The notes: generated from the sequence alone by a model not told the origin. A stretch of DNA of 5,686 nt from Dehalococcoidia bacterium CG2_30_46_19 (GCA_001872925.1 MNYD01000109.1:1-5686), one strand, 5' to 3'; shown: positions 1 through 5,436, counted from the stretch's first letter. Numbers and translations are program-made.

Positions 1-20
1 CAGCTGATGAACACCGGTAA

Positions 21-1334
21 TTATTTCCATGACTTCATCCTCTCCAGATTATAAAAGGCTTGCTTACCAGAGTAGCGAGCGCTGCTTCCCACCTCCTCCT
101 CTATTTTAAGGAGACGATTATACTTAGCCAATCTTTCACCGCGGCAAGGAGCACCAGACTTAATGAATCCCCCTTCGGTGGCTACCGCTAAGTCAGCTAT
201 GGTAGTATCCTCGGTCTCGCCAGAACGATGGCTGATTACAGTTGTCCACCCCGCTTTTTGTGCTCTTCCAATAACAGCAATAGTCTCGCTAAGTGTGCCT
301 ATCTGGTTTGGCTTAATGAGGATTGAGTTGGATGTTTTCTCAGCAATTCCCCTTTCAAGGCGTTTCATATTGGTGACATAAAGGTCGTCGCCCATAATTT
401 GAATCTCTTTACCCAGCTTAGCCATAAGCAACATCCAGCCTGCCCAGTCATCCTCCCCCAAACCATCTTCAATGCTAATAACAGGATAATCGGACACTAA
501 CTTAGCATAATAATCTATCATCTCCACTGAAGTAAGGGTTGTTCCTTCCCGGGATAAAACATACTTGCCATCCTGGCAAAAGCTGCTTGCCGCCGGGTCG
601 AGGGCAAGAAATATGTCTTCCCCAGCTTTATAGCCCGCCAGCTTAATAGCAGTCAATATCAATTCCAACGCCTCCTTATTAGAGGAAAGCTGTGGAGCAA
701 AGCCACCTTCATCGCCTATGCTGGTGTTCAAATCCTTATCTCTGAGGACTCTACCTAAAGAATGATAAACCTCACTGCTCATCTGAATAGCTTTGCGGAA
801 ATTGGCAGCGCCAACAGGCACAATCATAAACTCCTGAAAATCAGTGGAGTTCAACGCATGCTTGCCACCGTTCAAGATATTCAGCATCGGAACAGGCAGT
901 AAGGAGACTTTCGCACCACCCAAATAATGGTATAACGGGAGTCCCAGAAAATTGGCGCCCGCTTTAGCCACCGCCAGAGATACCCCGAGCATAGCATTAG
1001 CCCCAAGACGAGATTTGTTGGCAGTGCCATCGAGCTCAATCATTCTCTGGTCTATAGCTGCCTGCTCTAAAGCAGGCATGCCACTTATCTCAGGAGCAAT
1101 ATCATTATTAACATGGTCTATCGCCTTTAAAACGCCAAGTCCGTTATACCGGCTCTTATCGCCATCACGAAGCTCAACAGCCTCGTATTTGCCTGTGCTT
1201 GCCCCTGAAGGAACAGAAGCCACACCAACAACACCATCAATTAACGTTACCTCTACCTCGATGGCGGGGTTACCTCGAGAATCGAGAATCTCCCTCGCTT
1301 TAATGCTCTCAATGCTTGACATTTGCACGCTCAT
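21..1334 (-). CDS. eno: enolase (2-phosphoglycerate dehydratase)
   Basis: This gene encodes a complete 437-residue cytoplasmic enolase, the usual bacterial length, which interconverts 2-phosphoglycerate and phosphoenolpyruvate in glycolysis and gluconeogenesis. The N-terminal capping domain opens with the DSRGNP motif (residues 18-23), and the mobile loop SGAST is at 43-47. In the TIM-barrel domain the expected active-site residues can be read: His159, Glu168 (QEF), Glu209 in GDEGG, metal ligands Asp246, Glu289 and Asp316, catalytic Lys341 in ILIKPNQ, the HRSGETED loop from 369, and Lys392 in IKSG. The start at 1334 is preceded by GGGGAGG, about ten bases upstream; a second ATG four codons later (1322) is possible but has a poorer ribosome site. 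It is the last gene of the minus-strand block, separated from the upstream LOG-like gene by 110 bp that are largely a dispersed repeat. I see no convincing promoter of its own. Identification is secure from the motifs. Confidence 0.98.
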   Translation of the reverse strand: MSVQMSSIESIKAREILDSRGNPAIEVEVTLIDGVVGVASVPSGASTGKYEAVELRDGDKSRYNGLGVLKAIDHVNNDIAPEISGMPALEQAAIDQRMIELDGTANKSRLGANAMLGVSLAVAKAGANFLGLPLYHYLGGAKVSLLPVPMLNILNGGKHALNSTDFQEFMIVPVGAANFRKAIQMSSEVYHSLGRVLRDKDLNTSIGDEGGFAPQLSSNKEALELILTAIKLAGYKAGEDIFLALDPAASSFCQDGKYVLSREGTTLTSVEMIDYYAKLVSDYPVISIEDGLGEDDWAGWMLLMAKLGKEIQIMGDDLYVTNMKRLERGIAEKTSNSILIKPNQIGTLSETIAVIGRAQKAGWTTVISHRSGETEDTTIADLAVATEGGFIKSGAPCRGERLAKYNRLLKIEEEVGSSARYSGKQAFYNLERMKSWK

Positions 1335-1373
1335 GTTAAACCTGCCTCCCCTTTATCATAGCCAGCCCGATTG

Positions 1374-1472
1374 TGTCATTGCGAGCCCTTCGCTTTCTGT
1401 CATTCTGACCCTGAGCGAAGTGAAGGGGAAGAATCTCATAGCGCTCAGGACAGGCTCCGCGAAGCAATCTCA
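1374..1472. repeat. dispersed palindromic repeat (composite, about 100 bp)
   Basis: This is a compact, hairpin-forming element. It begins TCATTGCGAG and contains CCCTTCGCTT (1386-1395), which pairs at 9 of 10 positions with AAGTGAAGGG (1418-1427). Between these arms lies CATTCTGA, and the element ends GCGAAGCAATCTC, whose GCAAT is inverse to the opening ATTGC. Such modular repeats are known from many environmental bacterial genomes; I associate this style with Dehalococcoidia-like Chloroflexota. No second copy lies in this window. Its right end overlaps the 3' end of the LOG-like gene and supplies that gene's last codons and stop. On an mRNA running into eno it would fold as a hairpin and could act as a processing or attenuation site, which is inference. 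Confidence 0.75.
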
Positions 1473-1948
1473 CCAGCCTTGCACTTCCTGGCTAGAGAAA
1501 TAGCCTTGTCCACCGCCTCCATAGCATTATCAACTCTGATTATAGCATCGACTTCTTTGCCATTTCGAGACAATGACCAGGTGTTCAAGCCGATAACGGG
1601 GATACCGCTCTTCAAGGCGTAGGCAATCTCACTGAGCGTCCCATAATTGCCACCAATGGCAATCACGGCCTGGGCTGACTTGACCACCGCCATATTCCTG
1701 CCATAGCCTACCCCGGTAGCTATAGGAATGTCTACCCACTGGTTAGCCGTGCTTGGGTCTTCTCCGGGCAAAATACCAATGGTCAATCCACCCTTCGCTT
1801 TAGCGCCGCGGCAAACCCCTTCCATCACACCACCCAAACCACCACATATGATTATGACCCCTCGCTGGGCTAATTGCTCACCAACGGCCTCAGCTAATTT
1901 AGCTTCCTCCGCGGAGCAGGAAGAATCACCAATAACAGCAATAATCAT
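1445..1948 (-). CDS. SLOG/LOG-like Rossmann protein, TIGR00725 type
   Basis: This gene encodes a 167-residue soluble protein of the family often labelled 'possible lysine decarboxylase' or LOG-like. Visible motifs are the N-terminal beta strand MIIAVIGDSS, a glycine-rich loop CGGLGGVMEGV (35-45), GYGRNM (81-86), and GGNYGTLSE (99-107), which corresponds to the nucleotide-binding PGGxGTxxE signature of LOG proteins. The wider SLOG superfamily binds nucleotides or nucleotide-like ligands, and true LOG enzymes release cytokinin bases from their monophosphates. The exact substrate here is unknown, and decarboxylase activity should not be assumed. The start at 1948 has GAGG five bases upstream. 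It sits 52 bp downstream of pth on the same strand, so co-transcription is plausible. The C-terminal residues GEIASRSLS and the stop codon are encoded by the dispersed repeat, so the native C terminus was probably replaced. Confidence 0.88.
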   Translation of the reverse strand: MIIAVIGDSSCSAEEAKLAEAVGEQLAQRGVIIICGGLGGVMEGVCRGAKAKGGLTIGILPGEDPSTANQWVDIPIATGVGYGRNMAVVKSAQAVIAIGGNYGTLSEIAYALKSGIPVIGLNTWSLSRNGKEVDAIIRVDNAMEAVDKAISLARKCKAGEIASRSLS

Positions 1949-1959
1949 TTATGCCTCAA

Positions 1960-1975
1960 GATAATATATATTATC
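1960..1975. repeat. 16-bp perfect AT-rich palindrome in the pth/LOG gap
   Basis: GATAATATATATTATC is its own reverse complement. It occupies most of the short spacer between the pth stop and the start of the LOG-like gene, immediately upstream of that gene's ribosome site. It could be an operator, part of a promoter (TATTAT and TATATT lie inside it) or chance in AT-rich spacer DNA. No T-run follows, so it is not a terminator. Confidence 0.4.
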
Positions 1976-2000
1976 AGCTAAGGCTTCAAAATGAAACGGA

Positions 2001-2564
2001 CTAATTGAATTTGGCCATTGCCGCTTCTATCCCCTCAGCGAGGAAGCAATCAATTGCTTCAGCTACCTTAATAATAGTTGACCTGATTACCTCTTCCTCT
2101 TGCGGAGTAAAGTCGCCAAGCACATAACTAACTATGGAATCCTCGTCATCCTGAGCAGGGCGACCGATGCCTACCCTGACTCGAGGGAAATCCTCGCTCC
2201 CCAGAGCAGAAATGATTGACCCCATCCCCTTATGTCCTCCCGCACTACCCTTCTGACGAATGCGAACTTTGCCCAGGGGCAAATCAAGGTCGTCATAAAT
2301 CACCACAAGATTGCTCAACGGCACATCGTATTTCTTCACCAGGCAACTCACCACTTTGCCACTGACGTTAACAAATATCTGTGGCTTGGCGAGCAATGAT
2401 TCACCACCAGCCATTTCACCAACGCCTATCCTCGCCTGGCATTGCCTTTTATCAAAACGGATGGAATGACGCCTGGCAAAATAATTCAGGCAGCGGAAGC
2501 CAACATTATGCCGATTATGCGCATATAATTTGCCGGGATTGCCCAGACCAACGATGAGCTTCAT
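2001..2564 (-). CDS. pth: peptidyl-tRNA hydrolase
   Basis: This gene encodes a complete 187-residue bacterial Pth, which cleaves the ester bond of peptidyl-tRNAs that drop off the ribosome and recycles tRNA in the cytoplasm. Catalytic landmarks by alignment with E. coli Pth are Asn9 in GLGNPG, His19 in NRHNVG, Asn66 in FVNVSGK and Asp91 in YDDLDLP. The position of E. coli Asn114 is Lys112 here (GGHKGMGS), a variant I believe occurs in other bacterial Pths. I start it at MKLIVG because that is the family start and because the duplicated copy at 3295 begins at the same codon. The reading frame stays open upstream to 2732, but that part runs across the divergent Nudix gene and is not Pth. An ATG two codons upstream (2570) is possible. 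An AAGG lies nine bases before the chosen start. It is divergent from the Nudix gene with a 41-bp gap. Confidence 0.97.
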   Translation of the reverse strand: MKLIVGLGNPGKLYAHNRHNVGFRCLNYFARRHSIRFDKRQCQARIGVGEMAGGESLLAKPQIFVNVSGKVVSCLVKKYDVPLSNLVVIYDDLDLPLGKVRIRQKGSAGGHKGMGSIISALGSEDFPRVRVGIGRPAQDDEDSIVSYVLGDFTPQEEEVIRSTIIKVAEAIDCFLAEGIEAAMAKFN

Positions 2565-2572
2565 ACGCATAT

Positions 2573-2595
2573 GCCTTATTTCATGATATATTATA
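2573..2595 (-). promoter_or_regulatory. candidate pth promoter (-10) and leader
   Basis: On the minus strand a perfect TATAAT lies at 2590-2595, about 25 bases before the pth start, with AAGG (about 2574-2577) between. No good -35 hexamer is visible at 16-18 bp. The shared element TATAAT...ATATCATG recurs at 3348-3364 upstream of the truncated pth copy, which supports a functional role. The same bases also serve as the upstream region of the divergent Nudix gene. Confidence 0.5.
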
Positions 2596-2605
2596 GACTG
2601 AAAAG

Positions 2606-3106
2606 ATGAAGGAATATAACTATTGCCCAATTTGTGCCATACCTCTTCAAATGGGAATGGTTGAAGGGAGAAAGAGGAAATACTGCCCCAAATGCAATTT
2701 CGTTGATTACAAGAATCCCTTACCAGTAGCATTGGCAGTTGCAGTGAAAGATAAGAAGGTCTTATTGATTAAAAGAGGTGTGCCACCTGTAAAAGGTATG
2801 TGGGCCTCTCCTTCAGGCTTTATCGAGATTGGGGAAACGCCGGAAGAAGGCTGCTTAAGAGAGCTAGAGGAAGAGACTGGCGTATCGGGGGAAATAGTGA
2901 AGTTAATTGGAGTACTTAGAATAGAGGACAAGGAAATTTACGGAGATATGCTGATAATAGCATACTTAGTTAACGTAAAAGATGGAGAATTAACTCCTGG
3001 AGATGAAGTAGAGGATGCCAGATTCTTTGATATCGCTGACCTGCCTGAGTATTATCTTAACATTTTCAAAGATGTAATCGAAGAGATTCAAAACGAGGAA
3101 GTGTGA
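2606..3106 (+). CDS. Nudix hydrolase with N-terminal zinc ribbon
   Basis: This gene encodes a 166-residue soluble Nudix-family pyrophosphohydrolase. Residues 7-30 form a zinc ribbon (CPIC at 7-10, CPKC at 27-30), as in NudC-like and many archaeal or bacterial Nudix enzymes. The Nudix box matches consensus exactly: Gly71, Glu77, Arg85-Glu86, Glu89-Glu90, Gly92-Val93, where the glutamates bind the catalytic magnesium. The family hydrolyses nucleoside diphosphates linked to another group, such as NADH, ADP-ribose or damaged nucleotides; the substrate cannot be read here. The start at 2606 is needed to include the first zinc-ribbon cysteines, yet no Shine-Dalgarno sequence is visible and the leader must be short. 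It is divergent from pth. Sampled stretches are clearly more AT-rich than pth or eno, which suggests a different origin. It is flanked by the intact and truncated copies of the pth 5' end in direct orientation. Confidence 0.93.
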   Translation: MKEYNYCPICAIPLQMGMVEGRKRKYCPKCNFVDYKNPLPVALAVAVKDKKVLLIKRGVPPVKGMWASPSGFIEIGETPEEGCLRELEEETGVSGEIVKLIGVLRIEDKEIYGDMLIIAYLVNVKDGELTPGDEVEDARFFDIADLPEYYLNIFKDVIEEIQNEEV

Positions 3107-3120
3107 AGTGGAAAAAGTAC

Positions 3121-3137
3121 TAAGGCCTTTAGCCTTA
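3121..3137 (+). terminator. weak hairpin downstream of Nudix gene
   Basis: TAAGGC and GCCTTA form a perfect 6-bp stem around a CTTTA loop, starting 14 bases after the Nudix stop codon. No run of T follows, so it is at best a weak or factor-assisted terminator, or an mRNA 3' end stabiliser. Confidence 0.3.
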
Positions 3138-3201
3138 AGATTGCTTAAAGAGATACCATGCTTGTACCCGAGCAACCCATTGGTCTGCCACCAAAATTGA
3201 A

Positions 3202-3295
3202 GCTTGACAAAACAATTTAAGCAGCGGAAGCCAACGTTGTGCCGATTATGAGCGTAAGCCTTGCCAGGATTGCCCAGTCCAACAATGAGCTTCAT
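3202..3295 (-). pseudogene. pth: truncated duplicate of the pth 5' end
   Basis: These 94 bases align without gaps to 2471-2564, the start of intact pth, at 78 of 94 positions by my count. The encoded residues begin MKLIVGLGNPGK and continue through HNVGFRCLN, matching 26 of the first 28 Pth residues (Leu13 becomes Ala, Tyr28 becomes Cys). Similarity fades after about residue 31, and the frame then continues antisense through the Nudix 3' end to 2990 with no Pth sequence, so His19 and Asn9 are present but Asn66 and Asp91 are lost. Of 14 base differences in the first 28 codons, 10 are silent. A likely ribosome site (AAAGGA) and a TATAAT upstream (3359-3364) are kept. It cannot make a working hydrolase. 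It is probably a recombination remnant of a diverged pth. Confidence 0.88.
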
Positions 3296-3331
3296 TAAAA
3301 TTTATATCCTTTCAAGGTAGACTCAGACTTC

Positions 3332-3364
3332 TTCTCAACTTTCTCTGCATGATATACTATTATA
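3332..3364. promoter_or_regulatory. AT-rich promoter-like region, both strands
   Basis: On the plus strand TTCTCA (3332-3337) and TACTAT (3355-3360) are 17 bp apart, each matching 4 of 6 of the sigma-70 consensus; TATACT at 3353-3358 is an alternative -10. This is the best candidate I see for transcription of the macrodomain/ART operon, about 70 bases before its start. On the minus strand the same place holds TATAAT (3359-3364), carried over from the pth upstream region. Confidence 0.25.
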
Positions 3365-3399
3365 AGCAGAAACAAGGATTAAGCCTAGCTGAATGGGCG

Positions 3400-3420
3400 T
3401 AAGTAAACTTAATAATAAGT
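3400..3420. promoter_or_regulatory. alternating TAAGT/ACTTA pentamers, possible operator
   Basis: TAAGT (3400-3404), ACTTA (3407-3411) and TAAGT (3416-3420) form two overlapping inverted repeats with 2- and 4-base spacers, placed just before the ribosome site of the macrodomain gene. Toxin-antitoxin operons are often autoregulated at such sites, but neither protein here has a DNA-binding domain I recognise, so this may be chance. Confidence 0.25.
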
Positions 3421-3426
3421 AAAATT

Positions 3427-3432
3427 CGAGGT
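3427..3432 (+). promoter_or_regulatory. ribosome binding site of the macrodomain gene
   Basis: CGAGGT lies five bases before the ATG at 3438. It is the clearest Shine-Dalgarno sequence among the plus-strand genes and fixes that start codon. Confidence 0.65.
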
Positions 3433-3437
3433 AAAAC

Positions 3438-4358
3438 ATGATTACATATGTACTTACTGAAATATTTCAAAGCCCTGCTAAAGTACTAGTTAATACGGTT
3501 AATACAGTGGGGGTAATGGGCAAAGGAATTGCTAAGGAGTTCAAATATTATTACCCAGAAATGTTTACTGAATATCAGCGTCTCTGCGAGCGTGGGCAAT
3601 TCCAGGTAGGGCAACTATGGCTATTCAAAAAAACACCCCGAAAGTGGATACTTAATTTCCCCACTAAGAAGCATTGGCGACAACCTTCTAAACCTGAGTA
3701 TATAGAGGCGGGCTTAGAAAAATTTGTCAATACTTATGCAAAAAACAGCATAACCTCTATTTCATTCCCGATGCTCGGTTGTGGCAACGGAGAATTGGAT
3801 TGGGCACAAACGGTTCGTCCACTCATGGAGAAGTATCTTAAGCGCCTCCCTATCGAGGTATTGATTCATCTGCGTGGTAAGGATCCATTCCCTCCTGAGC
3901 ATCGTGACCCTGTGGTTATGAGGATGTGGCTACGAAGTGAGCCAGAATCCCTAGCATTTACTGAGGTTTGGGGTGACCTTTGTGAAATTATCAAAAATCA
4001 GAAAACATTCTTTACATTGGATAAGAAGGTGAGTTTCACAGCGGAAATCATAACCCAACCGCAAAGCGGGGTAAAGATAGAGAGCGATGGAATGGCAAAT
4101 TTTGTGCCTGAGGACGCACTCTTGGATCTCTGGCAACAAACCCGAAGTTTAGGCTTCTGCATGGAGCGAACCATGCCTAGCGGACTCGACCGCTATGCAC
4201 CCTATATTATATCCTTATTAGCTAATCTAGCTTACTTCAAGCCTATCAAGTTATCGAAACAAGATGCCAGAATTAGTAGTTGGGCTATTGGACTGCGATT
4301 GATGCCGAGAGAGCAAAAGCAAATACCTAGCCCTATGCAGGTAATTGAGCGTGTATGA
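3438..4358 (+). CDS. DarG-like macrodomain protein (predicted DNA ADP-ribosylglycohydrolase antitoxin)
   Basis: This gene encodes a 306-residue protein. Residues 1-150 form a macrodomain of the DarG type: NTVNTVGVMGKGIA (19-32) is the ADP-ribose binding loop including Asn22, NFPTKKHWR (73-81) contains the lysine region implicated in removing ADP-ribose from DNA by Thermus DarG, and GCGNGELDW (114-122) is the second glycine-rich loop. DarG reverses DNA ADP-ribosylation and also binds DarT. Residues from about 160 to 306, with LWQQTRSLGF and SGLDRYAPYI, form a second domain I cannot assign; by analogy it may bind the toxin. It is preceded by a good ribosome site, and its stop overlaps the next start as ATGA, so translation of the two is coupled. 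In the Mycobacterium pair the toxin gene comes first; here the antitoxin-like gene leads. No signal peptide or membrane segment is seen. The macrodomain assignment is firm; the antitoxin role is inferred from the partner. Confidence 0.88.
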   Translation: MITYVLTEIFQSPAKVLVNTVNTVGVMGKGIAKEFKYYYPEMFTEYQRLCERGQFQVGQLWLFKKTPRKWILNFPTKKHWRQPSKPEYIEAGLEKFVNTYAKNSITSISFPMLGCGNGELDWAQTVRPLMEKYLKRLPIEVLIHLRGKDPFPPEHRDPVVMRMWLRSEPESLAFTEVWGDLCEIIKNQKTFFTLDKKVSFTAEIITQPQSGVKIESDGMANFVPEDALLDLWQQTRSLGFCMERTMPSGLDRYAPYIISLLANLAYFKPIKLSKQDARISSWAIGLRLMPREQKQIPSPMQVIERV

Positions 4359-5359
4359 GACTGAATGAGAAGCAAGATGCCAAAGAAATACGCGCTCACA
4401 TCAATGCCCTGAAGAAAGCAGAGTGGTTAGGTTCTGCTCGTAACTGGTGGCCAAATTATTTATTTCACTTTACTGATATTGGCAATGCTGTCAATATCTT
4501 AACACAAGGAGAACTTCTGAGTCGCGCGGAGGCGAAGGTATCTGGTCAACTAGTAACAAATGGTGCAAGCCCAGAAGTAATTGACCAGACTGAAGACCGG
4601 TGGAAGGACTATGTGCGTCTCTATTTCCGGCCAAGGACTCCTACTCAGTTTAGGAATGAAGGTTTTCGTCCTGTTGGACAGAGAGGAGAGCTGGGAGCTC
4701 ATTGTCCAGTTCCAATCTTCTTTTTCTTTGATTCTGTATCCGTGCTATGTCGCCAAGACACACTATTTAGTGAAGGGAATCTTGCCGCTGAAGGAGCACA
4801 AGCATTTGGAGATGCTAAAAACTTTAAGCATATACCCTTTGAGGAGGTTTACCATGATACATCGTTTGATGCACAAGGCCCAGAGGCAAGAACAATAGTC
4901 TTTCATCGCAATGCTGAGGCAATCGTGCCAAAGCGACTGGATCTGAGCTCATTGCAGTTCATCTTCTGCCGCAGTCAAGCGGAATACGATACATTGCTTT
5001 ATCTCCTTCCACCTAATACCCTGACGCGTTGGGTAAAAAGGATAGGCGTGGATATGAGGATGAACCTTTTCTTTAAGAGGTGGACATTTGTTCAAGATGC
5101 TGAGCTGAGTACAACCGAAGTTTCAATTCGCTTCAATAAAGACACGCAGACACCTGGACCTTTTCATGCGCGAGTCATTATCCATGAGACCTTGACCAAC
5201 GATAAATATGAATGGAAAGAAGATGATTATCAAGCCAATGGGGTCTTGCGAATAGGCCTTTCTAAATTAAACGCTCCGCGAGATTACTCCGTAAGACTTT
5301 TTCTCGACGACCAGTTAGCATTCGCTGGGAGGTACCGAGAGGATGTTTTACCCTTCTAG
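4355..5359 (+). CDS. DarT-like DNA ADP-ribosyltransferase (predicted toxin)
   Basis: This gene encodes a 334-residue protein whose first 220 or so residues resemble DarT (DUF4433): YLFHFTDIGNAVNIL (35-49) with the NAD-binding histidine His38, GELLSRAEA (52-60), DYVRLYFRPRTP (85-96), which parallels the YVPFYFxPRxP motif, and HRNAEAIVP (184-192), where Glu188 is the likely catalytic glutamate. DarT enzymes transfer ADP-ribose from NAD+ to bases in single-stranded DNA, blocking replication; the base used here, thymine or guanine, cannot be told. Known DarT proteins are roughly 200-230 residues, so this one carries about 90 extra C-terminal residues (245-334) rich in alternating hydrophobic stretches, suggesting a beta-sandwich domain. 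Its start lies in the ATGA overlap with the macrodomain gene and has only a distant AGG, which fits translational coupling. It converges on ligA. The family call is good; the toxic activity is inferred. Confidence 0.82.
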   Translation: MRLNEKQDAKEIRAHINALKKAEWLGSARNWWPNYLFHFTDIGNAVNILTQGELLSRAEAKVSGQLVTNGASPEVIDQTEDRWKDYVRLYFRPRTPTQFRNEGFRPVGQRGELGAHCPVPIFFFFDSVSVLCRQDTLFSEGNLAAEGAQAFGDAKNFKHIPFEEVYHDTSFDAQGPEARTIVFHRNAEAIVPKRLDLSSLQFIFCRSQAEYDTLLYLLPPNTLTRWVKRIGVDMRMNLFFKRWTFVQDAELSTTEVSIRFNKDTQTPGPFHARVIIHETLTNDKYEWKEDDYQANGVLRIGLSKLNAPRDYSVRLFLDDQLAFAGRYREDVLPF

Positions 5360-5376
5360 CCTGAAATCGGCTTTTT
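5358..5376 (+). terminator. possible terminator of the macrodomain/ART operon
   Basis: AGCC (5358-5361) and GGCT (5369-5372) pair around a 7-base loop and are followed by TTTTT-like sequence. The stem starts in the stop codon of the DarT-like gene. Four base pairs is short, so this is a weak candidate, but its position between convergent genes is right. Confidence 0.35.
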
Positions 5377-5436
5377 ATTAGCAATCTGACTTGGTGGCGT
5401 CTAGAAAAAACTTGCTCATATGGAGAAGATTATTGC

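Larger units (their letters stand above)
3107..3437. other. 331-bp non-coding stretch between Nudix and darG-like genes
   Basis: This stretch contains, in order, a small hairpin after the Nudix stop (3121-3137), a truncated minus-strand copy of the pth 5' end (3202-3295), a copy of the pth upstream element (3348-3364), a set of TAAGT/ACTTA pentamers (3400-3420) and the ribosome site of the macrodomain gene (3427-3432). I see no intact gene or RNA gene in it. Confidence 0.7.

Noticed and set aside
1355..1360. TATGAT on the minus strand as an eno promoter -10
   Set aside because: The transcript would start within or beyond the GGGGAGG ribosome site, and no acceptable -35 is present.
1374..1472. 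CRISPR repeat or insertion sequence
   Set aside because: There is a single copy in the window, no regular spacers, no transposase and no terminal inverted repeats of IS type; it fits a small dispersed palindromic repeat.
952..1622. Plus-strand reading frames opposite eno and the LOG-like gene
   Set aside because: They are antisense shadows of well-supported genes and of the repeat, with no recognisable domains or ribosome sites.
1445..1948. Naming the LOG-like protein a lysine decarboxylase
   Set aside because: That label is a historical misannotation of the superfamily; the visible GGNYGTLSE motif indicates nucleotide-type ligand binding, and there is no PLP site.
1961..1989. TTGAAG and TATTAT with 17-bp spacing as a promoter for the LOG-like gene
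   Set aside because: The predicted start of transcription would fall in the GAGG ribosome site; the match is probably a by-product of the AT palindrome.
2565..2732. 56-residue N-terminal extension of the pth reading frame
   Set aside because: It is antisense to the Nudix gene, shows no Pth similarity, and the family start MKLIVG is also the start of the duplicated copy.
2990..3295. 101-residue minus-strand reading frame starting like Pth
   Set aside because: Only the first 29 or so residues are Pth; the rest is antisense to the Nudix 3' end. It is treated as a pth fragment, not a gene.
4581..4898. Alternative-frame open stretch inside the DarT-like gene
   Set aside because: It lies within a frame with clear DarT motifs and has no start signal or recognisable content.
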